Source: Diplolepis rosae (Eukaryota; Arthropoda; Insecta; Hymenoptera; Diplolepididae). Taken from it: a stretch of 64,000 nucleotides of DNA. The position numbers and the translations under genes are program-made. The stretch spans positions 17,252,501-17,316,500 of the forward strand of contig JAPYXD010000752.1 in NCBI GenBank assembly GCA_030998225.1. The letters run 5' to 3'. Positions 22,556-35,038 of the stretch are shown one piece after another (within the stretch, counting starts at the first letter, position 1; each line of letters starts with the position of its first letter). The notes beneath the pieces were generated by a model. That model did not search any database, was not told the DNA's origin, and saw only the letters and a program-made list of their open reading frames with translations.

Positions 22556-23930
22556 CAATCTTTTTGAAAATCAAAAATTCCATTTTTTAACCAAAATATT
22601 ATCATTAGTAAATATTATTACAAGTAGGGGCAATCCCTTAAGAGCATGTGATCTTTGAAAAATTAGCAAATTTGATTGATTTTACGTTTCTACATGTTTA
22701 TATTCAAAATACATAAATTTTTGTTTTCAAAATTTGGAAAATGGTAGAGATAATAAAAACGGACGTAGATAGATACATCAAAAATTACTTCCTCTCGATT
22801 TTATTTTATTTTTTGTAAAATATCAACTAAAATTTATTCCTGGCAAAAGTTTTCATTAAGTCATAGAAATTTTATTTTTAGAAATATAAAGTTTATTATT
22901 CACAGACCTGATCAAAATAATAAAAGCATTTAGTATAACGAATAGAATTTTTCATCGCTCACGTCATCAACTCATTTAAAGCTATGGCCTAAACATCTGT
23001 AATTTTCATCCAATTTTAATGAAGAATGGCACATTTTGTTTCTTGGAACATTCTCTAAAATTTTCTTCGTTGGATTTTATTCAATAGTAAAATTTGTATC
23101 AAGTGCGAAAAGACGTATTTTAAAGCAAGAGCGAGTCGCGATTTTCCGCACACTTAAAATTTTACCGCAGTAGTGCTTGAAAATAAACTTTCCGCACGAA
23201 AAACGACATCGACAAGGCTAACTTTCAGTGTACGGTGCACAAAAAATAAAATTTCGAACTCACCTAATTTATTTGAAATCAATTTTCTTAGCATTCATAA
23301 AATAAACGTACTGTGTAAAGTTTTACAACAAATCATTTTTGGTGAAATTCAATTAAGATTATTGTAGAAAATGTTGCAAGGATCAAATTTAGCTATTCTT
23401 CATTAAAATTGGATCAAAATTACAAATTTTTAGTAAGATAAAAGAAAAAACACAAAATGTTAAATAACTATTATTTTTAATATAATTTTGATCTTTGACT
23501 TTAACTAAAAACTTCTTGCAAAATCTACTAAAATGTAATATTATCGAAATGAGTACGATTCTTTAAATTTTACAAAACGCTTTTCTGCCTGTAGGTATAA
23601 CTAAAAAGTGAATGAATTTTCAAATATCTTCTAATGTTCTTCTTGAAAGAAACTGAAAATTCTTCTGGATTCATACAGCTAAAATCAATGAATATGATTG
23701 ATGATTAAATATAACACACAATAGCATAATATTATCGGACCAGCAACCATGATGTGTCTGGTAGTTGTTAGCGTTGGCCAGGCCCTATAGATTAATTAAT
23801 CTTACGTAACATGACCGAAGAGAGAAAGACTGGCATTGTTTGTAACGACTAAATTGCGCCTCAGAAATGTAACCCGCATTAACTCATTTAATACTTCTAC
23901 TATAGTTTCTTCGTTATTTTATTCATACTA
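22556..23930. other. AT-rich DNA with a family P2 fragment
   Basis: A left half of the P2 TTAA element starts at 22646 (TTAAGAGCATGTGAT) and runs to about 22775 (GGACGTAGATAGATAC). Nothing else supported. Confidence 0.4.
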
Positions 23931-23934
23931 TACT

Positions 23935-24250
23935 CAACAAAATATTTGGTTGAGTTAACAAAATTTTGATTGGTTCTACCCTAGCATTTTGTTATATGCT
24001 CTCTAATAATTATGTTCACCCAACCAAAACAAATTTATTTGGTGAATTCAACCAATAAATTTTGTAGCATCAACAAAATATTTCGTAAAGTTGACAAAAC
24101 TGTGCAAATAAAAGCTCTGGTTCGCTCGAGAAACCGAATTTAATCAGATGAAAAAAAGTTTAGTACGTCCAACAAAAATATTTTACAAAATCATTCAAGT
24201 GGAATCAGCAAAACAATTTTGGTCAATTACCTAAAATTTTTGTCTGGGTG
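23935..24250. repeat. ACAAAAT/ATTTTGT low-complexity palindromic repeat
   Basis: Repeated AACAAAATWTTTGGTT words in both orientations, as in 20543-20743. Probably remains of the same miniature element family. Confidence 0.5.
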
Positions 24251-26020
24251 TAAAACGCACTAGAATCTGTACCGTTCGATATTTCTGTATTAGAATTACA
24301 TTCAGATAACTGTATTGTTGTGCGTTGTGCCATAAAAAATTTGGTTGTCTCAAGAAAAAAATTTGATTACTATACAGCTAACAAAAAGTTCTGTCGGTCC
24401 AACCAAATTTTATAGGGATAACAAATTTGTTTTGTATATAGTATATATATGTATATATATGTATTGTATATGTAGAAATCTCGGAAGAATTTTGAATAAA
24501 AATCCACCGTTAACTACGTTAACGTTGGGATATTTTCGTTTCAGGTCGGTTTTGCGGGTTGGTTCGCAAACCCGCATTCAACCCACAATCAAACCGGAAA
24601 GCAGGATTTATTTAAAAAAGATATATATTCTTTTTCAGTAAGTTTTGTAATTCAACATTAAAGAAATAACTTCTGAACAAAATTAAAATTCAAGACTCGT
24701 AATTGACATAAATCTATATTTTATTTTAAGCAAACAACATGTGTAATCACAGAATACATTAGAATGCATTTAAAAAAAACTAAACTTCTAGTAATTCCAA
24801 ATTATAATCTCAATTTTATATTTACCAAGCGTTTCGGATTTTAGAGTTAATTGTGGATTTTGTGGGTTGTATGCGGGCTGAATACAGGTCGTTGCGTTGA
24901 TTGTGGGTTTTCGGGCCAACCCGCGAACCCGACTCGAACTCGTTTTGCTAAGCATTAGTATTTAACTAACTCTCAATAGAATATTCTACAGAAATCTTAT
25001 TATATTGAACAATAATTGTTGAAGGTGGAAATTATACTCTTTAAATCTGAATCAGTCAAAATCTACTGATTATCAGTGAAATTTGACTGATTCAGATAGA
25101 TAAAAAGAGATTAATGTGAATCAGTCAAAGTTCATTGATTACTTCAGTGGAAATTAACTGATTTAACAGTTTAAAATATGTTTTTGCTGATGAATCACAC
25201 AACACACAATTCAAAAGGAACCTGATCAGAGAACTGTATTGAAAGAAATTCCATTTTAGGTTTTAAAGGAACTCGATTTGAGGTTAAAAATGAGCTGCTA
25301 GGATGCTCGTGTATACGTAAAATCAACCTTTGATAAATGTCAGTGATGGAGTGTGATGCATATTCGCATCTCATGTTTCAGCAAAATCAAAAACAGTTAG
25401 AATTTATGAGTCCCTGGTAATTTCCCTAACACAGCATATACTAATCTGGTACAAATTTCAGTTCGAGAAATTCTTTACACGTTTCATTAAACACAATTCC
25501 AAAATATGATTCCGAATCAATCCAAGTTGAATCTGAGTCATCTGTAGGGTTCCAATCCGTTTCTATCCTAACTATTCATTTTCGAATTTTCTTAACCTAT
25601 TACACAAAAAATAATGAAAAATTTCAACATTCAATTTTATAGATATAAATAAATATTAAAGCTTTCGAGCTCAAAGTTATATTTTTCGTATCATTTTTAT
25701 GCTTTTAATTGCACCAAAGAAAGAGAAATGAAATTGAAAACCAAATAATAATTATAATAACGCGATAACCGTTTTTTATTGCCAGATGTAGGCAGCTGTT
25801 GACATTCTGCGTACGTTCTCTTCATGCTAATAATTCATTGGACACCGAGTTCAAACATAATTATTCGTTTCACATATATTTCTACGACCTGAGAATTTTC
25901 TATGCGTCAACTCAAACGTTTTTTCAAAATTTTCTGAATTTGTATAAAACGCTGAAGATAATTTAAAAATGGCATGTTTATTGGTATTTTTTTAAAACCT
26001 TTTATTGTAAAGATATACTA
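24251..26020. other. No gene; contains a CCCGC/GCGGG inverted segment
   Basis: A GC word cluster (GCGGGTTGGTTCGCAAACCCG near 24552 and GGGCCAACCCGCGAACCCG near 24915) forms an imperfect inverted repeat about 350 bp apart. At 25045-25165 there are several TCAGTNAAATTTGACTGATT-like palindromes. No exon is supported. Confidence 0.4.
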
Positions 26021-26021
26021 C

Positions 26022-26052
26022 ATACATACATACATACATACATACACACACA
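26022..26052. repeat. (CATA)n/(CA)n microsatellite
   Basis: A run of ACATACATACATA followed by CACACACACA. Confidence 0.9.
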
Positions 26053-26086
26053 CATAAATTGTTTTTAAGAATCATCCCCATACGGG

Positions 26087-27535
26087 CGCGGTACTGGCAA
26101 TCAGTACTGGTGCATGTACTAGCATAATACGGGGATTACACTGATAGAAATGGTTCGGGAGTTTTAGCCATTCGGTTGTAGGTTGGGAATTTATAATTGT
26201 ATTTATAAAATAATATGTCTCTCTGAACAATGCAGCATGTTGAACACAGCAATCGAAATATTGTAAGTGAAACTGATCGAATCAGAAATATAATATGGGA
26301 AGGCGAACAATACATTTTTCCATAGCAACCAATAATATGGTTGATTCGTTCATATTTATTCAGTTATAATCGGATGGTTAAAATACAAATCTCATATTGC
26401 TGTATCTATGCCAGCAATAATGTAAGGTTAAATTAATCATAAATATCGTTGTAACAGCTATTCCTTTCTATCAGTGTATAACACTTTACCAGTACTAGCT
26501 TGCCAGTACTGAGATTCTATGGTCATCCCATTAATGGCTAACCAGTACTTGAACCGTACTGGCAGCCAGTACTGGTATAAATGTTATTTTATTAATAAAT
26601 CATTGGAAATAATTAATTATTTTTTCGAATTGGAAGTAATAATCAATATTTAAAAACTGCTCTTTTAAGAAAATTATAGTTGTAATTCTATTTTCAGTGT
26701 AAAATAATACTTTATTACTGTGGCAGTACTGCACCAGTAATGGCAAGTCAGTAGCGTCTAACCAGTACTGGCACAGTACAAGCATAGTACTGTATTCCAT
26801 GTACTGACACAGTACTGAACATTCATGATAGCCATTACTGCGCCAATAATGGCAAGTCAGTGGCGGCTAATCTGTACTGAGACGGTACTGGCACCCTGGA
26901 CTAGCATAGTACAGTATTTACAGTACTGGCTCAATACTAAATATTCATGATAGCCATTACTGGCATAGTAATGGCAAGTGAGTAACGACTAACCAATAGT
27001 GGTACCCAGTACTAGCATGGTACTGTATTCCCAGTACTCACACAGTATTAAATATTCATGATAGCCATTCCTGAGCCGGTAATGACAAGTCAGTGGCGGC
27101 TAACCTGTACTGAGCCGGTACTGGTACCCTGCACTAGCATAGTACAGTATTTCCAGTACTGGCTCAATACTAAATATTCATGATAGCCATTACTGGCATA
27201 GTAATGGAAAGTTAGCAATGACTATCCAGTACTAGCATAGTACTGTATTCTCAGTACAGCCGCACTGCTGATAAGGTACTGTATTCCCCGTACCGACACA
27301 TTACTGGCATGGTACTGTATTCTCAGTACTGGCACAGTACTAAATATTCATGGTAGCCATTACTGCGCCAGTAATGGAAAGTCAGTAGCGGCTAACTACT
27401 ACTAAGCCAGTACTGGTATTGTGGGTACTATATTCCCAGTACTGGCGCAGTACTAAATATTCATGATAGCTATTACTGAGTCAGTAATGGCAAGTCAGTA
27501 GCGGCTAACCAGTAGTGGCGCATTACTGAATTTTT
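26087..27535. repeat. CCAGTACTGG-type array, about 115-120 bp period
   Basis: The landmark TAAATATTCATGATAGCCATTA-like sequence falls near 26813, 26935, 27049, 27169, 27341 and 27451. Between landmarks lie many CAGTACTGGC and CCAGTACTG words. This is the same word family as the subterminal arrays at both ends of the 8.2-kb element, so it is probably a non-autonomous relative or a separated subterminal region. I could not fix its ends. It is interrupted by an unrelated TA element at 26139-26476. Confidence 0.65.
26139..26476. mobile_element. TA-flanked miniature element, 338 bp
   Basis: TA at 26137-26138 and 26477-26478 flanks the inverted ends CACTGATAGAAATGG and CCTTTCTATCAGTG. The inside has paired ATATGGTTGATTCGTTC-like stretches and no coding. 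The TA duplication fits a mariner/Tc1-type non-autonomous element. It interrupts the CCAGTACTGG array. Confidence 0.75.
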
Positions 27536-29755
27536 CGTGAACATCGTCACAAAACGGATTGGTTCGACTGGGATATTTTTGAACAGAAATTTCTCCATTT
27601 TCACTGTAGTTAACCTTTTGCGTCGCTTTTCATTAACATTTGTTTCGACTTTTAGTAGTCTTTTATCATAAAAAAGTACATAGAAATATTGATGTCTTGC
27701 TTATATTTACCTACTTATCTTCTTTATCATATTCCAAAACAATGCTAACTGAATACCGAGGCTTTAAACTACACTGACTACCTCATATTAACGTCAAGTG
27801 ACTGACGTCAGGGACAATGACCTCACTCATGAGGTCATCAGTTCAGTTTGGAAATCCTGAATTACATGAGCATGAAACTGGAAAAAAATTTCAAACTCTT
27901 TATACAAACGGGTTATTGGCAAATAAATAAATAAATAGTTTGAAATTTTCAGAACATTCCTTGGTTGAAAATGTTGGAAGTTTTATTTCCAACTTTTCGG
28001 TTCATTTAATCAGTTGTTTTTCAGTTCAAAATATTGTATTTTCTAGTAAAATTCAAGAAATTTTTCTGATTCAAATTCCCTGGTGAATTCGAACAAATAA
28101 AAAATAAAATGCAACTCTTTGAATATTATTTATTTTTTTTTGCAGCCAACATTTGAGAGAGAAAAATATTATAGTGTAGTAAATTTAATCAAACTTATTT
28201 ACTTAAAATAATCAGAAATAATTGAACCAAAAACAAGCAGTGAACTTAATCTTGAAAATTCTTTGGAGATTTTGCATAAATTTGTACAATGATTTAATAT
28301 CTTTTTGACAAAGAAGACTTTAGTCTACCTTTTTTAGGCTAAAACTACTTAGAGATACTTTTTTTCTTATTACGACTTCATTGATACTTTTTTCAATATT
28401 TAAGTTTAAAAGATTGGATCAAAAGTTTAAATTTTTCAATAAAATTAAATTAATAACTATCTTATTAAATAAACTAAAGAAAATGTTCAAGTGAAATTCG
28501 AAAAAAATCAATTGATTGGATGGAAAGTGTGTGATTCAAAACAGCAACTTTCTTTACAATTTATTTTTCTATTGTGCATTACTCGATCTCGCTGAGAAAA
28601 TTAAAGGTACACTGAGATAAATTTCTAGGGTAAAAAAAATACGTAATTTTGCTATCAAGAATAGCAATATTATTATTAAAGGGACCATTTGAAAGAAAAG
28701 AGATTATTTTCCAACAACAAAATTTGAAACAAAAAAATAATGCATTTAACAAATTTTATTTTTTCCCGGACTTTTTTTCTTATTGCTTCATACCAAATTT
28801 TTAAAAATTATGTGATTCTGATAAATCATGGATTATTTTTTCAGGAAAAAGATTATCTACAACTTAACCGTTTCCAAATTTCTAAAATGAATAAATTATT
28901 ACCAAATTTAGCTGTTTGTTTATAAGAATTTTGTTTTGGAAAATTGATTTTTAATAGTTTCAGCCATGAAAAAATTTATTTCCAAAAATTAGGAACGGTA
29001 AAGTTGTAAAGATTCTTTTTCCTGAAAAAATGATTCGTGATTTATTAGAATCGCATCTTTTTGTAAAATTTGGTATGAAGCTGTTGAATATTTTTGTCGA
29101 TTCAGTCAAAACAAATTTATTTGGTGAATTCAACCAATAAAACTTGTAACATCAACAAAATACTTTGTAAAATTAAAAAAACTGTTTAACCAAATTCAAC
29201 CAATAAATGATTTCCGGGTGAAAATTTTTACATAATTTTACGTTGGAAAAACAGGGCGTGGGGTCGTCAAGGACCCCACCCAGTATTCGGAGGGTTAATT
29301 GGGCTTTGGTACACTTCTTCATTGTCAAAAAAGGAAGGTCAAATTCTACCAGTCTAGTATTATAACCAACAATTATAGCATGGGATAAATTAGCTTTATA
29401 AGAGGAATCATATATTAAACAAACATTTTGAAAATTTAAGCTACCAAAAAAATTGATGTAATAAACAGTTTTGATGACAAAAGAATGGAAAATCTGCTGA
29501 TCGGAATATTATGATTATGGTATGAGTCAATATATTCATAGCGTAGAAAATTGATATTTGGATGGAAGAAAGATTATTCTATTGTGTAATTATGAAAATT
29601 AGGCTTGATTCGAGTCCGAACTATCTTTAATTTAAATAATAACTGAGGTTTCACGTTTGGAGCCAAATTGACAGAAAGACTTATTTGACAAATTCTTGGA
29701 TGTTAATTGGAATAAATAATTTATTTTTTATGAAAAATAAATAAATAAAAAATAT
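27536..29755. other. AT-rich DNA, no gene seen
   Basis: Short palindromic ATTTTGTTGGT pieces near 29105-29215 relate to the 20543 element. A GC word GGGCGTGGGGTCGTC lies near 29255. No exon or RNA is supported. Confidence 0.4.
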
Positions 29756-29866
29756 AGCAAAATGTTTTGTTGGCACAATAAAAGAAATTTTTTCATAAAT
29801 ACCAACAAAATATTTTTGTTGATTTGACAAAAATGTTTTCTCAGTATACGTCAAAAAAAGATGCTA

Positions 29867-30116
29867 CGCGGAGAAAAATGGATATTCAACTATATGACAA
29901 TCATCTTATATATTCGGTTGTAATATCTAGATATTGAACTGTAATATCTGAACATTCAGCTTTACTATTTAAAATATTCAAATAGGTTTATATTAATATC
30001 TTAAAAATATTACGGCTCAGTATTTAGATATTAAAACCGAATATAAAGGATTTTTGTCAGCTTCTCACATAGTTGAACATCTAGATATTGATCCTGAATA
30101 TCCATTTTTCTCCGTT
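29867..30116. mobile_element. TA-flanked miniature element, 250 bp
   Basis: TA at 29865-29866 and 30117-30118 flanks the ends CGCGGAGAAAAATGG and CCATTTTTCTCCG. The arms continue with ATATTCA and many TATCTAGATATTG words, so the element is largely self-complementary. Confidence 0.7.
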
Positions 30117-30399
30117 TACACAGTATTGGCTTTAACTCTTTGAATAATGTACATTTTTGAACGAAAATTAAACAGAATTTTGTTCATATGATAATCTTTT
30201 AAATATTCAAACTTTTACCAAAAATTATTCATTCATTTGTCCTTTTTTACATTTGTGAAAATTCACTTTTTTGTCATAATAAGTAGATGTAACCCCTTAA
30301 CTTCACAAGCTTGTCCCGGTATATCCTAGTATCTCCAAGTAACTCAGGATCATCTCAGACCTGTCCCATAATATAACATGCCTTGAAGACTAGCGAACA

Positions 30400-30980
30400 G
30401 AGAAACGCACCGGGACAAGTGAACTTGTATGCACACAAGCACGAATCGTGAGAATCAGAGTACGTACGTGAGTACACGTACGAGTCGATTCATTCATGCA
30501 TTTGGTTCACTCAGTCACAAATACAGGGAAAACGATCAGCTGATTCCCACAACGGCAGACTACACGTCGCCAACCCCCGCCCTTTCTTTACCCCCCCCCC
30601 CACACACCCAAGCACCGCTGCTTAGACTCAGTCTCACTCCATCCCTCCCCCCTCCCTCTCTATCCAATACCACCTATACCTCCTCCGGGAACTCCCCGCA
30701 CTACACCTTCTCGCCTCACAGACGATCAGCTGACTGGGAACTGTCAGTTGAGTTGTCCTGGGCCTGCGGAAGCCACGTGGTGGGGCTACCAGAAACAGCA
30801 AGAAGCATCAAGCAGCAGTAGTTTCTGCTCCTCTGCAGGGTCGGTGCGACGTACCACGATCTAGCGCCGCTCTGTTCCGCCTCGCTCTTCCCATGTCAGA
30901 GGCAGAAATCCGACTCTCAGTATTGGATCGAAGGAGAGGAGATTGTAGTGGGAAAGGTTTTGTTGTTTCGCTAGGGGGCC
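30400..30980. other. GC-richer non-repetitive segment, possible promoter or 5' leader
   Basis: Here composition is balanced, with runs of C (about 30590-30600) and CpG words, and a 130-codon open frame (30429-30821) rich in Pro, Ser and Thr with no domain. The island-like composition and non-repetitive content fit host regulatory or untranslated exon sequence better than protein coding. Confidence 0.35.
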
Positions 30981-31500
30981 ATTTATATACTACGTGGACA
31001 TTTTATTGGGGGGTGGCAAAATTCCATGCTTGTCTACGAGGGAAACCAGGGGGATCGGGCTAGAATTCACGTGGACACAGGTTCTCCTAAATCTCCGATA
31101 ATAGCTATAACAAGCTTTAAAGAATTAAAATGTTTAGGCATGTTTAAAATAGTATTTACTTACCATTTTCCTCTTTGAAATCTTGATTCCAGCGATCTTC
31201 TTTTAGGAGAACATGAAAAACTAACAATATTTTCACGACTTTTTGTCTGAACTTCAAATCTTGTTTAAGCTCACCTTCTCAAGTAAATCTGAAGTTTCAG
31301 TCAATTCATCGCTGCTTTTGGTCTCCTTCCTTTTAAAGACCAATAATATCTATATGTTCATAAAATATGTCCACTTGGACAGAGTGGTGGTGGATTGAAG
31401 GGGAGTCAAAAAGTGGTGAAAAATTGCCCTTAGGAAGAAAATGTAGTTAGCACAGGAGCTTCAACCCCCCGCGAGGGGGGGGGGGGGTGTCATGGCGATT
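30981..31500. other. No gene recognised
   Basis: Contains a poly-G run at about 31474-31488 but no supported exon or repeat. Confidence 0.35.
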
Positions 31501-31594
31501 AAATGTTAGTTGTGAATAATACCCTGGTTAGAGTGCCGGATTGAAATTCATTCAGAGTCAATCGGAACTATTCCGGTATCTGTATCCGAGCCAA

Positions 31595-32215
31595 CCCAGG
31601 TGGAAATTTACTACTGGCGCAGTACCATGCCAGTACCGACGTCGGATTTCTGGTACTGGCGGGGTACTGGTGCAATATCGGCATACATACTGGTGTAGTA
31701 CTGGCTAGACCGCTAATGATAACTCGGCTGGGAGTTGGCAGTCAGTACTGGGCAGGTACTTAAAAGGAGTACTGTTCCAGTACTATCAGCCGGTACTGGC
31801 ATAGTACTGGTTAGACCCCTAATGATAACTCGGCTGGGAGTTGGCAGTCAGTACTGGGCTGGTACTTAAAAGGAGTACTGGTCCAGTACTATCAGTCGGT
31901 ACTGGCATAGTACTGGTTAGACCCCTAATGATAACTCGGCTGGGAGTTGGCAGTCAGTACTGGGCAGGTACTTAAAAGCAGTACTGGTCCAGTACTATCA
32001 GTCAGTACTGGCATAGTACTGGTTAGACCCCTAATGATAACTCGGCTGGGAGTTGGCAGTCAGTACTGGGCAGGTACTTAAAAGGAGTACTGGTCAGTAC
32101 TATCAGTCGGTAATGGCATAGTACTGGTTAGACCCCTAATGATAACTCGGTTGGGAGTTGGAAGTCAGTACTGGGCTGGTACTTAAAAACAGTACTGGTC
32201 CAGTATTATCAGCAA
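31595..32215. repeat. Left subterminal array, about 106-bp period, five units
   Basis: The landmark CTAGACCGCTAATG/TTAGACCCCTAATG starts at 31704, 31811, 31917, 32023 and 32128, intervals of 105-107 bp. Each unit carries CAGTACTGGGC, GTACTGGTCCAGTACT and GGCATAGTACTGG, which are variants of the palindrome CCAGTACTGG. Arrays like this bind the accessory protein in plant CACTA elements. That role here is an analogy. Confidence 0.9.
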
Positions 32216-32640
32216 TATTGACTGGATTTCATCTAGTGGAATTTTGTAATTTTTGAAGTATTCTCACTTCTCGTATAACTATATTAGAAGGTAGATTGAT
32301 TCTTTTGGGATTAGAAATACTTTACGGCTGAAAGCTGTACCAGATGCAAAAAATATTTTAAAGTAGTAAGATATATATTGAAATAAATTATGTTATGTTA
32401 TATATATTTCAGGGGATCTATAAAATCGTAGTTTGCATACTTCGAGAAGTATAAAAAGCTGAGTCTAAATGCTTTTAATGATAGTTCCTCCGCGCGAGTA
32501 TAAGCCCCTTGTATATAAAAAAGACATTGATTCGAAAATTCTTTTTCAAAACTCTTTCACATTATATTTTAAATAACTTAATTTCATTGTGCACAAATAT
32601 GGATTATGGTAATGGTTACAGTAATTTTATGTTTCTTTTC
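32216..32640. other. Left internal region of the 8.2-kb transposon, downstream of the DUF4806 gene
   Basis: AT-rich and non-coding. It would include the 3' untranslated region of the minus-strand gene that ends at 32641. I see no clear polyadenylation signal that stands out from the general A/T richness. Confidence 0.4.
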
Positions 32641-34863
32641 TCAATCTGTCTTTTTTCCTCCATCTCGGTCACCTGCGTTGGAAAACCAGCGAGTTATATA
32701 TGCGTTGAAGTCTTTTACAGAAAGTGCAGGAAACTTCTGCAACGCGATCTCTATAAAACAAAAAGAAACAATATGAAACCGAAAATCACTCATAAGAAAT
32801 ATAATAAATTATAAATTAAAGGTTACTAATGTAAAATATTTATTATATTTATTATATAAATTTGACGCGATCTGAAGAAAGGTCCCTAAGAAGTCAAAAA
32901 TCGATTTTCCGATTTTCGACATTTTACATAGATTTAAACCTACTCTTGAAGATGGTGCAGTTGAAAAAAATCTATCATTAATAGTTTGTTCGTTACGAGG
33001 CTTTAAACATTGTCATTCGAGAAAGCACTCGAGACTTCTCTCTCATCACATACAGACTATAAACCGGTACAAGTATGCGTACTGAAAGAAGATAGAAATA
33101 TCGGAAGAGCTCTATCGGCTTGTCATCATTTCTCCTGCTTCTCCTCAAAAATCTACACTTGGCTGCTTAGGGCTCTTTCTTCAGATCGCGTCACAAATAA
33201 GGTTCATACCTTTCAGCATACCAAAGGTCAACGTCAAAGAAAAGTTGAGTTTCTCTTTTTTTCTACCAAAGGCTGTATACAAAAGTTGTACGCCTTTTGT
33301 GATTATTATTGGTAGGATCATACTAACAAAATATTTATAGTTGATTGCATTCTTTGAATGTAGTACAATCATCGATCTCTAAAAAATTTCCAAGAAATAC
33401 AGTATTCTTCAGCTCAAATTTCATGTTTTGCTTGACACTAGTTTAAGATTAAATGGACTTACCAAAGCTGCAGAAATTTCTGGAATTTGAATTTGTTGTT
33501 CGAAATCTTGAAAATCTGCCAAATTTTTTATAGGTAAAGGTGGCAACACGTCCCTTTCCTGTAGCGATTCTAGAAGTTGAGGGTCATTTGAGATTTTAAT
33601 TTCATTTTTTAATTCCTCCATTTTTTTATTTAAATCGTAAAGGACACTCCTCTTTGCACTCTCCACTTTCCGTTCCAAAGACTGAAACCCCTTTTCTATC
33701 ATAACTAGAATGTGAAGAAGTACATGAAAATTAAAAATTAAATTGGTAACACACACACATATAAATATATAATACATGTCACTATATTTCAACATACTAC
33801 TAATTGTAAGTTCACTGTTCGAAACTCTACTTTTCTTAATTGGAACCTTTGAAAGATTTTCAGCATTCGGTTTTCCTTTCAATCCTTTTTTCCTGCTTTT
33901 CAAATCCACGTTTGGGGACTGCGAATTTGAAATAGGTGTCTTTGGAGATCGTCCGCAAGGGGAAGGAACTGTTTCCACTGATGAAGAGGTGTCTAAAGAT
34001 TATTTTTATATTATTTCATTAAATTTTTTTCATTTAATAGTAGCTGTACTATGTCTTAACAAAATCCTCAAAAGTACAAATAAAAGATTTTATATAATAC
34101 CATCATTGTCTGATTTATTCATGCTTCTTTTATTGTTCGAACTTCCTGATGAACCTGCAAGAGAAGTGGATGATTTTATATTCAAATCACTTATTAAGGT
34201 CAAGTTAATAATATTGTTTTCTTTCGTTGCAAAAAAAAAGTTTGAAAAGATTCGTAAATAATTTTTATATCCATAAATGAAATATTACCTTTCTCATGTT
34301 GTTCTGTCAAGCTTTGACTGAATTCTGGTACATCATTGAAAACTTGATTAGCTGCGTTTGGTGCCAACTTTACGGGAAGTTCGTTTAAATCCTTGTTACT
34401 GTCTGTCCTTCTTTTTTGAACTGTGTCACTATCGTTTTGACTGCTGCTTTCAATACAGTCTTTTATGAACGACTCTTTTAACCTTCGTAAGCCTTGACTG
34501 TAGCTATCTGCAATAAAATTATTTAAGAGTTCAATGAACATTTATATTAATCTAGAAAGATAAGATTACTGTGCGCTTCAACGTTTAAAAATTATATTAC
34601 TCACGTGCTTCTTTTAATATTTTGACTTCAAATGTCTCCCAATTTTCGGTATAAGGATCTTTTCCTTCTTCAACCCAGCCTTGAACGAGCTCATAGTCTT
34701 TTGATGCAGGATAATAACAAGTTAATTTTTCTTCTTCTATTAGCAGCCAGGAACGAGGAATCAATTCAACTTCTTTTAGTTTATTTCTTGCAAGCGACTT
34801 TTGCTTTGTAATAAACAATATTACAACGTGTGTAGTGTCATCTTTTAGTTTTAAAGGAATCAT
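32641..34863 (-). CDS. Six-exon DUF4806-type transposon accessory protein, 397 aa
   Basis: The minus-strand exons are 34863-34605, 34507-34289, 33992-33798, 33704-33463, 33378-33210 and 32750-32641. All five introns are GT-AG with good donors (GTGAGT, GTAATA, GTATGT, GTAAGT, GTATGA), and every junction keeps phase, giving 1194 nt with the stop. Residues 1-86 hold the usual N-terminal domain of these proteins (IPRSWLL, YYPASKD, WETFEVKIL). The middle is Ser/Lys-rich. A helical stretch (LNKKMEELKNEI) precedes the DUF4806 start LPIKNLADFQDFEQQI. The domain continues across the next exon (YTAFGRKKEKLNF), and the C-terminus reads WFSNAGDRDGGKK. Proteins of this kind commonly lie beside tnp2-like transposases in animals. 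Their biochemical role is not established. DNA binding to the subterminal repeats is my inference. Confidence 0.8.
32751..33209 (-). other. Intron 5 of the DUF4806 gene, with an internal inverted repeat
   Basis: The longest intron of the gene (459 bp). It contains GACGCGATCTGAAGAAAG at about 32871 and its near reverse complement at about 33190, bracketing roughly 300 bp. Part of the right copy overlaps the beginning of the intron. Short plus-strand frames here are antisense shadows. Confidence 0.5.
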
Positions 34864-35038
34864 ATTTCAAAATGATCTGTGGAATAAGGAAGAAACATTT
34901 ACAATTTTTTGAGAATGATTGTATTACAATCTTCATTTTTTGAAACATGTACCTATTTGAAGGAGTATTTAACTCCTTCAACATAAAAAAGCAGTTCTAA
35001 TACATACAGTTTTCTACTATCAATTTTACCAACTGACC
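34864..35038 (-). promoter_or_regulatory. Spacer between transposase stop and DUF4806 start
   Basis: Only 175 bp separate the transposase stop codon from the ATG of the downstream gene, both minus strand. The two could be alternatively spliced products of one transcript, or the second could have its own promoter here. I see no motif that decides between these. Confidence 0.35.

Noticed and set aside
31595..32215. CRISPR-like direct repeats
   Set aside because: The 106-bp units are repeated over their full length with no unique spacers, and they lie in a eukaryotic transposon end.
33776..34261. 161-codon plus-strand frame rich in Leu and Phe, looking like a membrane protein
   Set aside because: It is antisense to the DUF4806 exons and introns. 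Its hydrophobicity reflects Lys/Glu-rich coding on the other strand.
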